The translations under genes and the position numbers were made by a program. Below the pieces are notes generated by a model. It made no database searches, was not told the origin of the DNA, and was given only the letters and a program-made list of their open reading frames with translations. DNA of 55,811 nucleotides from an uncultured Saprospiraceae bacterium (GTDB lineage: Bacteria; Bacteroidota; Bacteroidia; Chitinophagales; Saprospiraceae), in the NCBI GenBank assembly GCA_937921775.1, contig CAKZUK010000063.1, positions 1 to 55,811 on the forward strand, written 5' to 3'. Shown piece after piece: positions 35,834-46,495 of this stretch; the stretch's first letter is position 1; every line of letters starts with the position of its first letter.

Positions 35834-37753
35834 TTACTCAGTAGCCACATCCATTTTAGCTTTTACAGAAGTACCATTATATTCCAAAAGAATACTAAAG
35901 TTGCTAAAGCCTGCTAACTTGTCTTTGTCCAGTTCCACTATTGAATTTCTTGACAACAAGCGCTCACGATAAATGGTTTGACCATTGTTATCTATTAATC
36001 TCATTGTGACTTGCGCACGTGCTTCCTTGATATTGTAGGAGACAAAAGTCTGATCGTTAAATTGGTGCAGATTAGCACTTGCTTTTGCTTGGGTCGTAGC
36101 AAAACTTCCACTACCATTATTGCATTGCTTGTATTGCTTGTGGCAAATGTTATCCCATTCTGTTTCACAGCAGTAAGGATCAACTTCTTGTACATAGGCT
36201 ACGCAATCTGCGTTGCTGTATGAGTTACCATTCCAAGGATTAAGTGGCTCAGCCGGACAATCGTTTGAAGGAGGAGGTGTTCCACCACCAGCACATTCGT
36301 CATAAGCATCTTGACAGATACCATCCCAAAAAGTATTACAGCAGTAAGGGTCATTTTCTTGAACCAAAGCGATACAATCTACATCGCTTAGTGGTGCACC
36401 AGTATCTGGGTTTATAGCTTCAGCCTCACAATCATTTCCACCAGTACTACAACCAATAGTTGAGAAAGCAATGGCTTGCGAAAACGCTGACTTCAAGTCA
36501 ACACTGCAATTGGCTCTTACTCTAATTTGGTAGTCACTACATACAGAAAGATCTGTTACATTAAGTGAATTTGATGTTGCTGTGTAATTTGTCCAATTAC
36601 CTCCAACTGGTCTGACAGAAATTTCGTAATCATTTGCTTCAGCCACTTCGTTCCATGTAAAGGTTGCAGTGGTATTGCTAATATTTGAAATCTGTGGGTT
36701 CGTAGGTGCATCGCAAGTTTCATTTGGAGGAGGTGGAGGAGTACCACCACAAACGCTAGCTGCATTGCCACTTACATTGGTCAAATTGTTCGCGACATAA
36801 TTTTCCATACGGTTGGTTTGTCCTTCTGAAAACATGTACATACAAGCGTCGTTGGTGTAATCCATATAACTCATGTGCAAGTCGGTACTGCTGCAAGTAG
36901 CTGCACCAACATTAGGGCAACCATAATAAGGTTCAGTAGAAACAGGCGTATCTGCTACATTGTCATCGTCATTACAACCACCGTTGCCACCCCAAATGTG
37001 ATCTAGCAGTAAGTAGTGTCCCAATTCGTGTGTCAATGTTCGTCCCAAATTGTAAGGTGCATTTGGAACTACACCTGTACAGCCCGCACCTGCACCAAAA
37101 GCAGCTGCATCAATTACAACACCATCACCATTTCCATTTCCACCTAGTGGAGAATAACCAAGGTAACCTAAATTAGGTCGTACGTAAATATTGATATAAC
37201 CGCTCCATGCACTTACGTTGTCACCATTTGTTTGATTGATTGTTACGGCAACATTTCCGTTTTGTAAGCCATAGCCAGTTGGGTGATTCTGTGTAGCTAG
37301 GCAGAAGTCGATACAAGCGGTTCCGTTGACGAGGCCAGGGAAAGATCCTGAAGCACTATTTGTCCAATTCGTGATGTCGCTATTGGTTCCTTGATAGTCA
37401 TTATTAAGGATGTCGACTTGTGCTTGTGCAAGTGCTCTCAAGCAAGCAGCATCTGGGTTTGTGATACCTTGGAAGTGGACTGCCATAGGGAGCACAACTG
37501 GGGTGTTGCATTCAGAGCGGTCGTCAGCAGAAGATTCTTCGGCCATTTCTAATTTTCGTTGGTGCCTTCGTCGATAGTCGGGATCTGTTAGTAATTGCTC
37601 CATGTGCGCATGATTGCCACAGCTACGATGCCCTTCAATGTGAGACTCGTCTATACCGGGTTCGTTTAGTTCAGATAATTCGTCTTTCTTACAGTTGGTG
37701 AGTAAAAGTGCAAATAGCACGAATACGGAAAGCATGATTCTTACTTTTGTCAT
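35834..37753 (-). CDS. M43 (pappalysin-like) zinc protease, surface lipoprotein
   Basis: The 639-residue protein begins with a lipoprotein signal peptide, FALLLTNC (lipid cysteine C21). C21 is followed by KKDE, which fits the K-(D/E)2 export signal that sends Bacteroidota lipoproteins to the outer surface. The zinc motif HELGHYLLLDH (242-252) and Met-turn SYMDY (295-299) define an M43/pappalysin-type metzincin. A fibronectin III domain (about 345-435) follows. Next are two Cys-rich repeats of about 50 residues (about 441-490 and 497-546), sharing VQE-DPYCC-T-WD-IC. The last 90 residues are a beta domain that lacks a clear T9SS ending. It converges with the peroxidase gene. It likely digests proteins at the cell surface. 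Confidence 0.88.
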   Translation of the reverse strand: MTKVRIMLSVFVLFALLLTNCKKDELSELNEPGIDESHIEGHRSCGNHAHMEQLLTDPDYRRRHQRKLEMAEESSADDRSECNTPVVLPMAVHFQGITNPDAACLRALAQAQVDILNNDYQGTNSDITNWTNSASGSFPGLVNGTACIDFCLATQNHPTGYGLQNGNVAVTINQTNGDNVSAWSGYINIYVRPNLGYLGYSPLGGNGNGDGVVIDAAAFGAGAGCTGVVPNAPYNLGRTLTHELGHYLLLDHIWGGNGGCNDDDNVADTPVSTEPYYGCPNVGAATCSSTDLHMSYMDYTNDACMYMFSEGQTNRMENYVANNLTNVSGNAASVCGGTPPPPPNETCDAPTNPQISNISNTTATFTWNEVAEANDYEISVRPVGGNWTNYTATSNSLNVTDLSVCSDYQIRVRANCSVDLKSAFSQAIAFSTIGCSTGGNDCEAEAINPDTGAPLSDVDCIALVQENDPYCCNTFWDGICQDAYDECAGGGTPPPSNDCPAEPLNPWNGNSYSNADCVAYVQEVDPYCCETEWDNICHKQYKQCNNGSGSFATTQAKASANLHQFNDQTFVSYNIKEARAQVTMRLIDNNGQTIYRERLLSRNSIVELDKDKLAGFSNFSILLEYNGTSVKAKMDVATE

Positions 37754-38174
37754 GATGGTATCTAATTTTAAAAAAGGTGAACTAAAATTTGAAGCTTTAT
37801 TAAAACTTCAATGAATAAAGTGTAGGAGTAGGTCTTATATGGCTTGTTTTGTTGCTTAACTAATTTGTTTTAATTGATGTCTCCAATATATCGTCAGAAC
37901 TAGGAGGAAAGCATTTTTTAGCCCTTAGCGAGACCTTATCGAATGGTCTTTTTTACCTTAGTAATACCTTACGTAATTTGTTAAGTAACTGACGATTAGT
38001 TTGTTATGCGTAAATAGATATTTTTGAAAAATAGACTAAAGCGACTTTTACTAATGTTTTAACCTGCATAAAATGAACTGTAGAGAAGGAAGTAAATTAG
38101 TGGATAGTTCTTCAATTCCTACTTCCCACTTCGAAGGCTCACCTATTTCCACATATATTTGTAGTTTTGACCAT
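37754..38174. other. Divergent intergenic region (421 bases)
   Basis: It lies between the M43 lipoprotein gene (minus) and the TPR regulator gene (plus). A small AGACC/GGTCT hairpin with a T run is at 37931-37954, and a TATTTTTG box is at 38019-38026. A stray TTCCTACTTCCCACTTCG near 38116 resembles one arm of the purine/pyrimidine elements. No gene was seen. Confidence 0.5.
38019..38026 (+). promoter_or_regulatory. Candidate -7 promoter box of the TPR regulator gene
   Basis: TATTTTTG fits TAnnTTTG. A TTTG lies 15 bases upstream, shorter than the ideal spacing. It is about 150 bases before the chosen start codon at 38175. Confidence 0.35.
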
Positions 38175-39911
38175 ATGATTATTCGTACTCAATTGATTTT
38201 ATTGTTGCTTCTAATGATGCAAGTAGCCAGTGCGCAGCTTGGTATTAAGGAGGAGACCCCATCTCTTACTGTAGATCAGATGGCGGATACTAGTACAATA
38301 GATATCTATCTTGAGACAGCAGATCGTTTGATGTTTCAAAAACCCAGTGAAGCCTATATTTATAGTCAAAAAGCTTTAGCTATAGCAAAAAGGATAAACG
38401 ACAGCTATGGAATATATATGGCATATATGTCGATGGGAGCTGCAGACTTTCAAAAAAGTAAGTATGTAGAGGCACTTGCTTTGTATAAACTGGCACTAGA
38501 TATAGCAACTCAAGAAGAGGATAAAGACATGATTGTTACAGCTTATAATGATATGGCTATAGTTTATACGGAACAGGGGAAAATAATAAAAGCCTTGCAG
38601 CTATATAAAAAGGCCTTAGATATGGTTGAGATGGAAAATTGTGAGTGTGGAGCTGGAGCGATTTATAATAATGTAGCTTCTATTTATTCAGATATAGATA
38701 GTGTAGATAAATCAAAAATCTATTTCGAAAAAGCGCTTGAAATCTTTAAAAAGGAAGCAGATGAGATTGGGGTTGGGGCAGCTTATTCCAATCTTGGGGA
38801 TTATTATATGAAGAAAAAACAATTTGCAGAGGCTGAGTCCTTCTTCTATAAAGTATTAGAGATTTATAGAAAGAATGCAGATCCTGAAACGGGTTTTTAT
38901 GCCTATATCAATTTGGGAAATATCAATGGAGAAACGAAGAATTTTATTTCTGCACATACCTTTCTTGATTCCGCAGCTATGATCAATAGTTCTAGTAATT
39001 CACGTTACTATAACGCCATGTTGGCGATAGATAGAGGAAAATTGTTTTTGCATCAAAATGATAAAAAAGAAGCACGTCAATATTTGGAAGAAGCCTTGAA
39101 TATCTCCAAAAGTTTAAACGCCAATTTTTTGATAAAAGAGAGTGCAAGTTTACTATACAAGCTACAAGCAGATTCAGATGATTACAAAAGTGCTTTTGAA
39201 AACCTTCAGTTGATTAAAACTATTTCAGACAGCACCAGTAGTATCAATAACTCGGCTAACATGGCACATTTGCAAGAAGCATTTGCACTGGAGCAAGAAA
39301 AGCAAGCAAAGTATCTGGCTGCTGAAAAACTGATAGCTAGCAAAAACCGGAATCTCTTCCATTGGACATTAGCTGTTTTGGGAGCAGCTCTTATCATCGG
39401 ATTTTTGTCTTTTCATCTTTATCGTCAAAAAGTAAAAATTAGAGAAGCAGGAATGGAACGTGATAAATTGTCGATTGACCTCGAAGGGAAAAACAAAGAA
39501 ATAACTTCTAAGGTGATGTATCTAGCCCGTAAAAATGAACTAATCAAAAGTATCTCTTCCAAGCTGGCAGGTAATCAACGGAATCTTTCAACAAGCAATC
39601 GGAAAGTAGTTCAGGAAATAATCCATGAGCTAAAAACTGGGCAGGATGACGATGTCTGGAGGGAATTTGAAATTCGATTCATGGAAGTTCACCAAAGCTT
39701 CTATAAAAAAATGAAAACTGACTTTCCAAGTCTATCTCAAAACGATATGAGACTTTGCGCTTTCTTAAAATTAAACCTTTCTACCAAAGATATCGCAGGA
39801 ATTACCTTCCAAAGTATCGGGAGTATTGAAGTGGCTCGGGCTCGCTTGCGCAAAAAATTAGGCATTTCTAACACAAATGCAAATCTGACTGAGTTCATCC
39901 ATGCCATGTAG
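38175..39911 (+). CDS. TPR repeat membrane protein with C-terminal helix-turn-helix domain
   Basis: I chose ATG 38175 (578 residues) because MIIRTQLILLLLLMMQVASA is a signal peptide. The longer frame from 38073 would add 34 residues coded partly by repeat-like DNA. Residues about 45-340 hold six or so tetratricopeptide repeats (for example IYNNVASIY-D and AYSNLGDYY), exported to the periplasm. A membrane helix follows (about 395-415, LAVLGAALIIGFLSFHLY). Then come a coiled coil (about 420-470) and a cytoplasmic C-terminal region. That region includes PSLSQNDMRLCAFLKLNLST then IEVARARLRKKLGI, a LuxR-like HTH. This is the common Bacteroidota one-component TPR regulator: an external TPR sensor controlling DNA binding. 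Its target is unknown. Confidence 0.8.
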   Translation: MIIRTQLILLLLLMMQVASAQLGIKEETPSLTVDQMADTSTIDIYLETADRLMFQKPSEAYIYSQKALAIAKRINDSYGIYMAYMSMGAADFQKSKYVEALALYKLALDIATQEEDKDMIVTAYNDMAIVYTEQGKIIKALQLYKKALDMVEMENCECGAGAIYNNVASIYSDIDSVDKSKIYFEKALEIFKKEADEIGVGAAYSNLGDYYMKKKQFAEAESFFYKVLEIYRKNADPETGFYAYINLGNINGETKNFISAHTFLDSAAMINSSSNSRYYNAMLAIDRGKLFLHQNDKKEARQYLEEALNISKSLNANFLIKESASLLYKLQADSDDYKSAFENLQLIKTISDSTSSINNSANMAHLQEAFALEQEKQAKYLAAEKLIASKNRNLFHWTLAVLGAALIIGFLSFHLYRQKVKIREAGMERDKLSIDLEGKNKEITSKVMYLARKNELIKSISSKLAGNQRNLSTSNRKVVQEIIHELKTGQDDDVWREFEIRFMEVHQSFYKKMKTDFPSLSQNDMRLCAFLKLNLSTKDIAGITFQSIGSIEVARARLRKKLGISNTNANLTEFIHAM

Positions 39912-39956
39912 CACAGGCAGTATCTCCATACATTTTACTCCACTGCAAATTTAAAA

Positions 39957-39968
39957 GCGAATATTCGC
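39957..39968. promoter_or_regulatory. 12-bp palindrome upstream of fadH
   Basis: GCGAATATTCGC is perfectly symmetric and lies about 100 bases before the fadH start. It differs by one base from the core of the palindrome at 14564-14583. Confidence 0.4.
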
Positions 39969-40045
39969 CTCTACGACTTTCACTATTCCCACATCCTTCG
40001 TATTATTGCATGAACTTTGTAGTAGATGATTCAATCTCATTCTAA

Positions 40046-42091
<2,046 letters not shown>

Positions 42092-42099
42092 TGAGAAAG

Positions 42100-42176
42100 G
42101 ATGGGACACGGATTGAATCCATTGAATCCCTCTCTGATATGGCGTCGCCAGACAGGCGTCAAATCCGTGTCTCATC
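42100..42176. repeat. Intergenic inverted repeat (15-bp arms) enclosing core element copy E
   Basis: Arms GATGGGACACGGATT (42100-42114) and AATCCGTGTCTCATC (42162-42176) match at 14 of 15 positions. The core at 42130-42157 runs CTCTCTGATATGGC, a small TGGCG/CGCCA hairpin, then AGACAGGCG. It lies nine bases after the fadH stop and may act as a terminator between convergent genes. Confidence 0.7.
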
Positions 42177-42210
42177 CCTGTAAAAGGCTTCCCACGACCT
42201 ACGAAAAAAA

Positions 42211-42266
42211 TCCGTTACGATCCGTTCAACCCGTCAAATCCGTGTTCCCATCCCCGTCAGAAGGCG
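42211..42266. repeat. Second block of ATCCGT words overlapping the acyltransferase 3' end
   Basis: The words ATCCGT, CCGTTCAACCCGTCAAATCC and CATCCCCGTCAGAAGG repeat those of the adjacent element (42150-42187) and of 20795-20812. The acyltransferase stop codon (42226-42228) lies inside this block. Confidence 0.6.
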
Positions 42267-43179
42267 AACCCACCCAAAGGCAATCAGCATCAAACCGCTT
42301 CTTCCACCGACGATGCGACCACAACCAATCCTCCGGTTTAGCTAAAATAATCGCCTCCAACTTCTGCATGAAAAGCGCCGAAATTTCACCTACCTCTAAT
42401 CCAGAAGCATCATCAAATAACTTCGTCAACCTAATTTCATAATGCCCACGCTTCACACGATGTTGTTCAAAAAACACAAGCGGATAGCCCATACGTCTAG
42501 CGTGATTATCCGCACCATGCAAAACTGCAGTATCTTGATTCAAGAACTTCACCCAATGAGCCTTTTTCGCATTGGACGGACTTTGGTCCATGATGAAAAC
42601 ATAAGCAGTCAATCGATCCTTGAAGCGTTCAAAAGCTTGATATGTTTCTCGCATAGGAACAACACTTACTTTCTCAAACGAACGAGAATTTTTAATATAA
42701 CTATCGATGTATTTATTTTTGATCGGAGCTACAATGCCAAGGGTGTGGTGCTTGATTTGTAAGCTAATCGCCTGCGGACCCCATTCCCAATTCCCATAAT
42801 GTGTTGCCAGTATAAACATACTCTTTCCTTTAGCATACAGTTCGTTGGCTACTTCGGGGTTGAGGAATTTATAACGTTTTCTACATTCAGCTTCGGACAT
42901 GGTCAGTCCTTTCACTCCTTCCAGCAAAATATCGCAGAGATTTTTGTAAGCACCTTTGACCAGCGTTTGAATTTCAACTGGACTTTTCTCAGGAAAAGAA
43001 TTTTCTAAATTCGATTTAATGACTACATAGCGATACTTTATTACTCGATAAAAAAGAAATTGCAAAGCATCTGAAATGAGATATAGTAACGCAAAAGGCA
43101 TTAGAGAAAACAGAAAAATGGAAAATCGAAATATAAAATATGTTAGCCGCTGCATATAATTTTTAACTTTACGGAACAA
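42226..43179 (-). CDS. LpxL/HtrB-like lipid A acyltransferase
   Basis: The 317-residue protein has an N-terminal membrane segment (about 15-45). It has the acyltransferase motif HYGNWE, with H127 and E132 in the HX4(D/E) arrangement, a later DQSP motif near residue 202 and a conserved end, PEDWLWSHRRWKKRF. It belongs to the LpxL/LpxM lysophospholipid-acyltransferase-like family that adds secondary acyl chains to lipid A at the inner membrane. Length is usual except for about ten extra C-terminal residues (SDGDGNTDLTG) that are coded by a dispersed repeat element. The gene is divergent from the GH92 gene. The specific acyl donor and whether it acts on lipid A or another lipid are inferred. Confidence 0.85.
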   Translation of the reverse strand: MFRKVKNYMQRLTYFIFRFSIFLFSLMPFALLYLISDALQFLFYRVIKYRYVVIKSNLENSFPEKSPVEIQTLVKGAYKNLCDILLEGVKGLTMSEAECRKRYKFLNPEVANELYAKGKSMFILATHYGNWEWGPQAISLQIKHHTLGIVAPIKNKYIDSYIKNSRSFEKVSVVPMRETYQAFERFKDRLTAYVFIMDQSPSNAKKAHWVKFLNQDTAVLHGADNHARRMGYPLVFFEQHRVKRGHYEIRLTKLFDDASGLEVGEISALFMQKLEAIILAKPEDWLWSHRRWKKRFDADCLWVGSPSDGDGNTDLTG

Positions 43180-43181
43180 GT

Positions 43182-43314
43182 AGTGAAGACTTGAAGGAAA
43201 TAAGTTTTGAAGTATACACGCTATGCGAAGTCTATCTGACGCCGGACAGGCTAAATAGACCTTCGATCATATGCTCTTCAAACCTTATCACCTTTATTCC
43301 TTCAAACCTTCAAA
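43182..43314. repeat. Nested inverted-repeat element with core copy F
   Basis: The outer arms, 43182-43212 (GACTTGAAGGAAATAAG words) and 43276-43314 (CTTCAAACC/CCTTCAAACCTTC words), are word-repeat reverse complements. An inner hairpin pairs CGAAGTCTAT with ATAGACCTTCG and holds the core CTATCTGACGCCGGACAGGC (43232-43251). It occupies almost all of the divergent gap between the acyltransferase and GH92 genes. Confidence 0.7.
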
Positions 43315-43364
43315 TTACTTAGGTAGCCAAAATTAATTAATAATAACGAAACGATACCAACTCA

Positions 43365-46310
43365 ATGAAACTTGCTTCCCACCTTATTTGTATTTGCCTA
43401 TTACTTTTGATCTATTCTTGTCAGAAAAATCAAACTGAAAGCACCGCAGGACCAACAGATTTGACAAGTTTTGTCGATCCATTTATTGGGACTGGCGGTC
43501 ATGGACATACTTTCCCCGGAGCGACCATGCCATTTGGAATGATGCAGCTTAGTCCTGATACAAGACTGGATGGTTGGGATGGCTGCGGAGGTTACCATTT
43601 TAGCGATTCCATTGTATATGGATTTTCTCATACCCACTTAAGTGGAACGGGGGTGACGGACTACGGTGATATATTATTTATGCCTGTTTTGGAGTCTGGA
43701 CTCAAATATAATAATGGATCAGATGGAACAGATGGCTACCGTTCTTCATTTACAAAGAGCAATGAGATTGCAAAAGCAGGTTACTATCGCACCTTGCTGA
43801 ATAAACACAATATTGATGTCGAATTAACAGTAACACCACGAGCAGGAATACATAAATACACCTTCCCTTCTGATGCCAAGAAAGGAGTAGTAGTTTTAGA
43901 TTTAAAACATCGGGACAAACTATTAGATAGTAGTTTTGAAAAAGTAAGTGATACCGAAATTGTAGGGCACCGAATTTCCGAAGAATGGGCAAAGGAACAA
44001 CACCTTTATTTCGCAGCTCAGTTCTCAAGTCCCATTATAAAAACATCGGATGACATCAAACAGCACGGGCCAGTCTATGGCCTACATTTCGATCTCCAAA
44101 AAGGAGAACCACTATATGTTCGAATCGGAATATCAGCAGTAAGCATTGAAGGTGCTCGTCGAAATTTACAAGCTGAAATAACAGACTGGAACTTTGAAAA
44201 ATATAAAACGGCAGCAAATAATGCATGGGAAAAACAACTGAGAAAAATAGAAGTTACAGGGGGTTCTAAAGCGCAAAAAACAGTTTTTTATACGGCACTT
44301 TATCACAGCATGATTGCACCTAATTTATATCAAGATGTAGATGGCCAATATCGTGGAATGGACCTGAAGATTCACAAAGATGACAAACATATCCATCACA
44401 CTGTTTTCTCACTTTGGGATACTTATCGTGGAGCACATCCGCTCTATACTTTGATTGAAAAAGAACGAACAAATGACTTTATCAACACCTTTTTAGACAA
44501 CTATGAAAAAGGTGGAATTCTTCCAATTTGGGAATTGAGTGGAAACTATACGGGCTGTATGATTGGTTATCATTCTGTACCCGTTATTGCTGATGCATAC
44601 CAAAAAGGCATCCGTGGTTATGATACTGAAAAGGCACTTAAGGCAATGGTTCATAGTGCTAGACAAGACAAGCTTGGTTTGGATGATTATAAAGAAATTG
44701 GTTGTATTCCTGCTGGTGAAGAACATGAGTCTGTTTCCAAGACATTGGAATACGCTTACGATGATTGGTGTATCGCACAAATGGCAAAATCAATGGGGCA
44801 AACAGCTATATATCAAGAGTTTATACAGAGAGCTCAGTATTACAAAAACTGCTTCGATCCACAGTCTGGTTTCATGCGTGCCAAGTCAAATCAAGCTTGG
44901 ATCGAACCCTTTCATCCTTCCGAAGTCAACTTTCATTTTACAGAGGCCAACTCCTGGCAGTACAGTTTTTATGTCCCACAAGATATAGATGGTTTGGCAA
45001 AAATTCTTGGAGGAAAAGATGCCCTAGAAACGAAACTTGACATGCTGTTTACAGCAAGTGAAGAAACAACAGGACGCGACCAAGTAGATATTACAGGTTT
45101 GATTGGACAATATGCACACGGAAATGAACCAAGCCACCATATGGCTTACCTTTACAATTATGTCAATAAGCCATGGAAGGCACAATCATACCTTCGTCAA
45201 ATCATGGATGACTTGTACACAGATCAACCAGATGGACTTTCAGGCAATGAAGACTGTGGTCAAATGTCGGCTTGGTATGTACTGAGTTCAATGGGGTTTT
45301 ATCCAGTCACTCCAGGAAGTAATACTTATGCGATTGGATCACCCATTTTTGAATCCGTAAACCTGAACTTTGAGAATGGAAAAACATTGAACATTCAAGC
45401 AAAAAATGTATCATCAAAGAATAAATATATCCATTCGGTTACGATGAATGGATTGGATTATTCCAAGAGTTATTTCATGCATGAAGATTTGGAGAATGGC
45501 GGTGAAATCGTTTTTGAAATGGCTGCAAACCCCAACGAAAAATGGGGGACCGGAGCAGGTGACGCACCTCAATCATCTATTGATGAAGAACAGATTATGC
45601 CTTTGCCCTTCGTCATGAAAGGGGATCGTACATTTAAAGAAAAGACAAGTGTCGAGTTGAGTTCCTTAGAGCCAGGAGTAACAATTTATTACAGCTTCGC
45701 TGACGAAATACCTACGAAGAAATCTACCCTATATGAAAAGCCAATTTCAATTTCTGAAACGACTACTATTTCTTTCTTTGCAACAAAAGATGGATTGCCG
45801 GATTCGAAAATATTGAAGGCTGATTTTTGGAAATTACCAGCAGATCGAACCATTGACCTACAATCAGAGTACGCCCCCCAATATTCCGCAGGAGGCGATG
45901 CCGCATTGATTGACTTACTGCGAGGAGCACCTGAATACCGAATCGGAACCTGGCAAGGATATGAAGGAATCGATGTAGATGCGGTAGTGGACTTAGGCAA
46001 AGTTAGATCAATTAATAAACTAGCTTTAGGCTGCTTACAAGATCAGCGTTCTTGGATTTTTATGCCAGAGGAAGTGCATTTTTCTGTTTCAACTGATGGT
46101 AAAAATTATCAAAACTTACCAATCATTCGCAACGATATAAAAGCAGATGAAGAGGATTCCCTCATGAAAGAATTTACAATCAATAAAAATGTAAAGGCTC
46201 GTTATGTAAAAGTAAAGGCCGTTAATCGAAAAGTAGTTCCAGATTGGCATATTGGAGCAGGAGGTAAACCATGGATTTTTGTTGATGAGATTCTAATTTC
46301 TGTAAAATAA
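43365..46310 (+). CDS. GH92 alpha-mannosidase lipoprotein with discoidin-like C-terminus
   Basis: The 981-residue protein has a lipoprotein signal (LLLLIYSC, lipid cysteine 19). The GH92 family is clear from FVDPFIGTGGHGHTFPGATM, SHTHLSGTG, FTEANSWQYSFYVPQD (family acid at about E527) and EDCGQMSAWYV (about 629). GH92 enzymes are calcium-dependent exo-alpha-mannosidases acting on N-glycans. A chitobiase-like domain (about 755-825) and an F5/8 type C (discoidin) domain (about 830-980) follow and may bind sugar. The residues after the lipid cysteine (QKNQ) lack the surface-export acidic signal, so it may face the periplasm. A glycosylasparaginase gene follows after a hairpin terminator. Confidence 0.93.
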   Translation: MKLASHLICICLLLLIYSCQKNQTESTAGPTDLTSFVDPFIGTGGHGHTFPGATMPFGMMQLSPDTRLDGWDGCGGYHFSDSIVYGFSHTHLSGTGVTDYGDILFMPVLESGLKYNNGSDGTDGYRSSFTKSNEIAKAGYYRTLLNKHNIDVELTVTPRAGIHKYTFPSDAKKGVVVLDLKHRDKLLDSSFEKVSDTEIVGHRISEEWAKEQHLYFAAQFSSPIIKTSDDIKQHGPVYGLHFDLQKGEPLYVRIGISAVSIEGARRNLQAEITDWNFEKYKTAANNAWEKQLRKIEVTGGSKAQKTVFYTALYHSMIAPNLYQDVDGQYRGMDLKIHKDDKHIHHTVFSLWDTYRGAHPLYTLIEKERTNDFINTFLDNYEKGGILPIWELSGNYTGCMIGYHSVPVIADAYQKGIRGYDTEKALKAMVHSARQDKLGLDDYKEIGCIPAGEEHESVSKTLEYAYDDWCIAQMAKSMGQTAIYQEFIQRAQYYKNCFDPQSGFMRAKSNQAWIEPFHPSEVNFHFTEANSWQYSFYVPQDIDGLAKILGGKDALETKLDMLFTASEETTGRDQVDITGLIGQYAHGNEPSHHMAYLYNYVNKPWKAQSYLRQIMDDLYTDQPDGLSGNEDCGQMSAWYVLSSMGFYPVTPGSNTYAIGSPIFESVNLNFENGKTLNIQAKNVSSKNKYIHSVTMNGLDYSKSYFMHEDLENGGEIVFEMAANPNEKWGTGAGDAPQSSIDEEQIMPLPFVMKGDRTFKEKTSVELSSLEPGVTIYYSFADEIPTKKSTLYEKPISISETTTISFFATKDGLPDSKILKADFWKLPADRTIDLQSEYAPQYSAGGDAALIDLLRGAPEYRIGTWQGYEGIDVDAVVDLGKVRSINKLALGCLQDQRSWIFMPEEVHFSVSTDGKNYQNLPIIRNDIKADEEDSLMKEFTINKNVKARYVKVKAVNRKVVPDWHIGAGGKPWIFVDEILISVK

Positions 46311-46430
46311 GGACTTATTGATTATTTTGAACAATTACGTAATTAACTAGCTTGCTTTCATGAAGTTATAAGAATTTTATTAAATTGTGGGGCTAGGCTA
46401 GCGAGAGTTTAGCATTTGTAATTAAAACTT

Positions 46431-46476
46431 TGTTCAAAGTTATCGCCTCTAGAAAATAACTTTGAGCACTTTTTTT
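46431..46476 (+). terminator. Terminator or attenuator between the GH92 and glycosylasparaginase genes
   Basis: Arms 46431-46443 and 46456-46468 form a 13-bp stem (core CAAAGTTAT / ATAACTTTG) with one G-U pair, followed by a run of seven T (46470-46476). It ends 20 bases before the next start codon. The left arm can alternatively pair with AACTT just upstream (46426-46441), a competing hairpin. Confidence 0.8.
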
Positions 46477-46495
46477 ATTTAAAGAAGGATTGCTA

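Noticed and set aside
38073..38174. Longer N-terminus for the TPR regulator
   Set aside because: The extra 34 residues precede a clear signal peptide and are partly coded by repeat-like DNA (TTCCCACTTC words).
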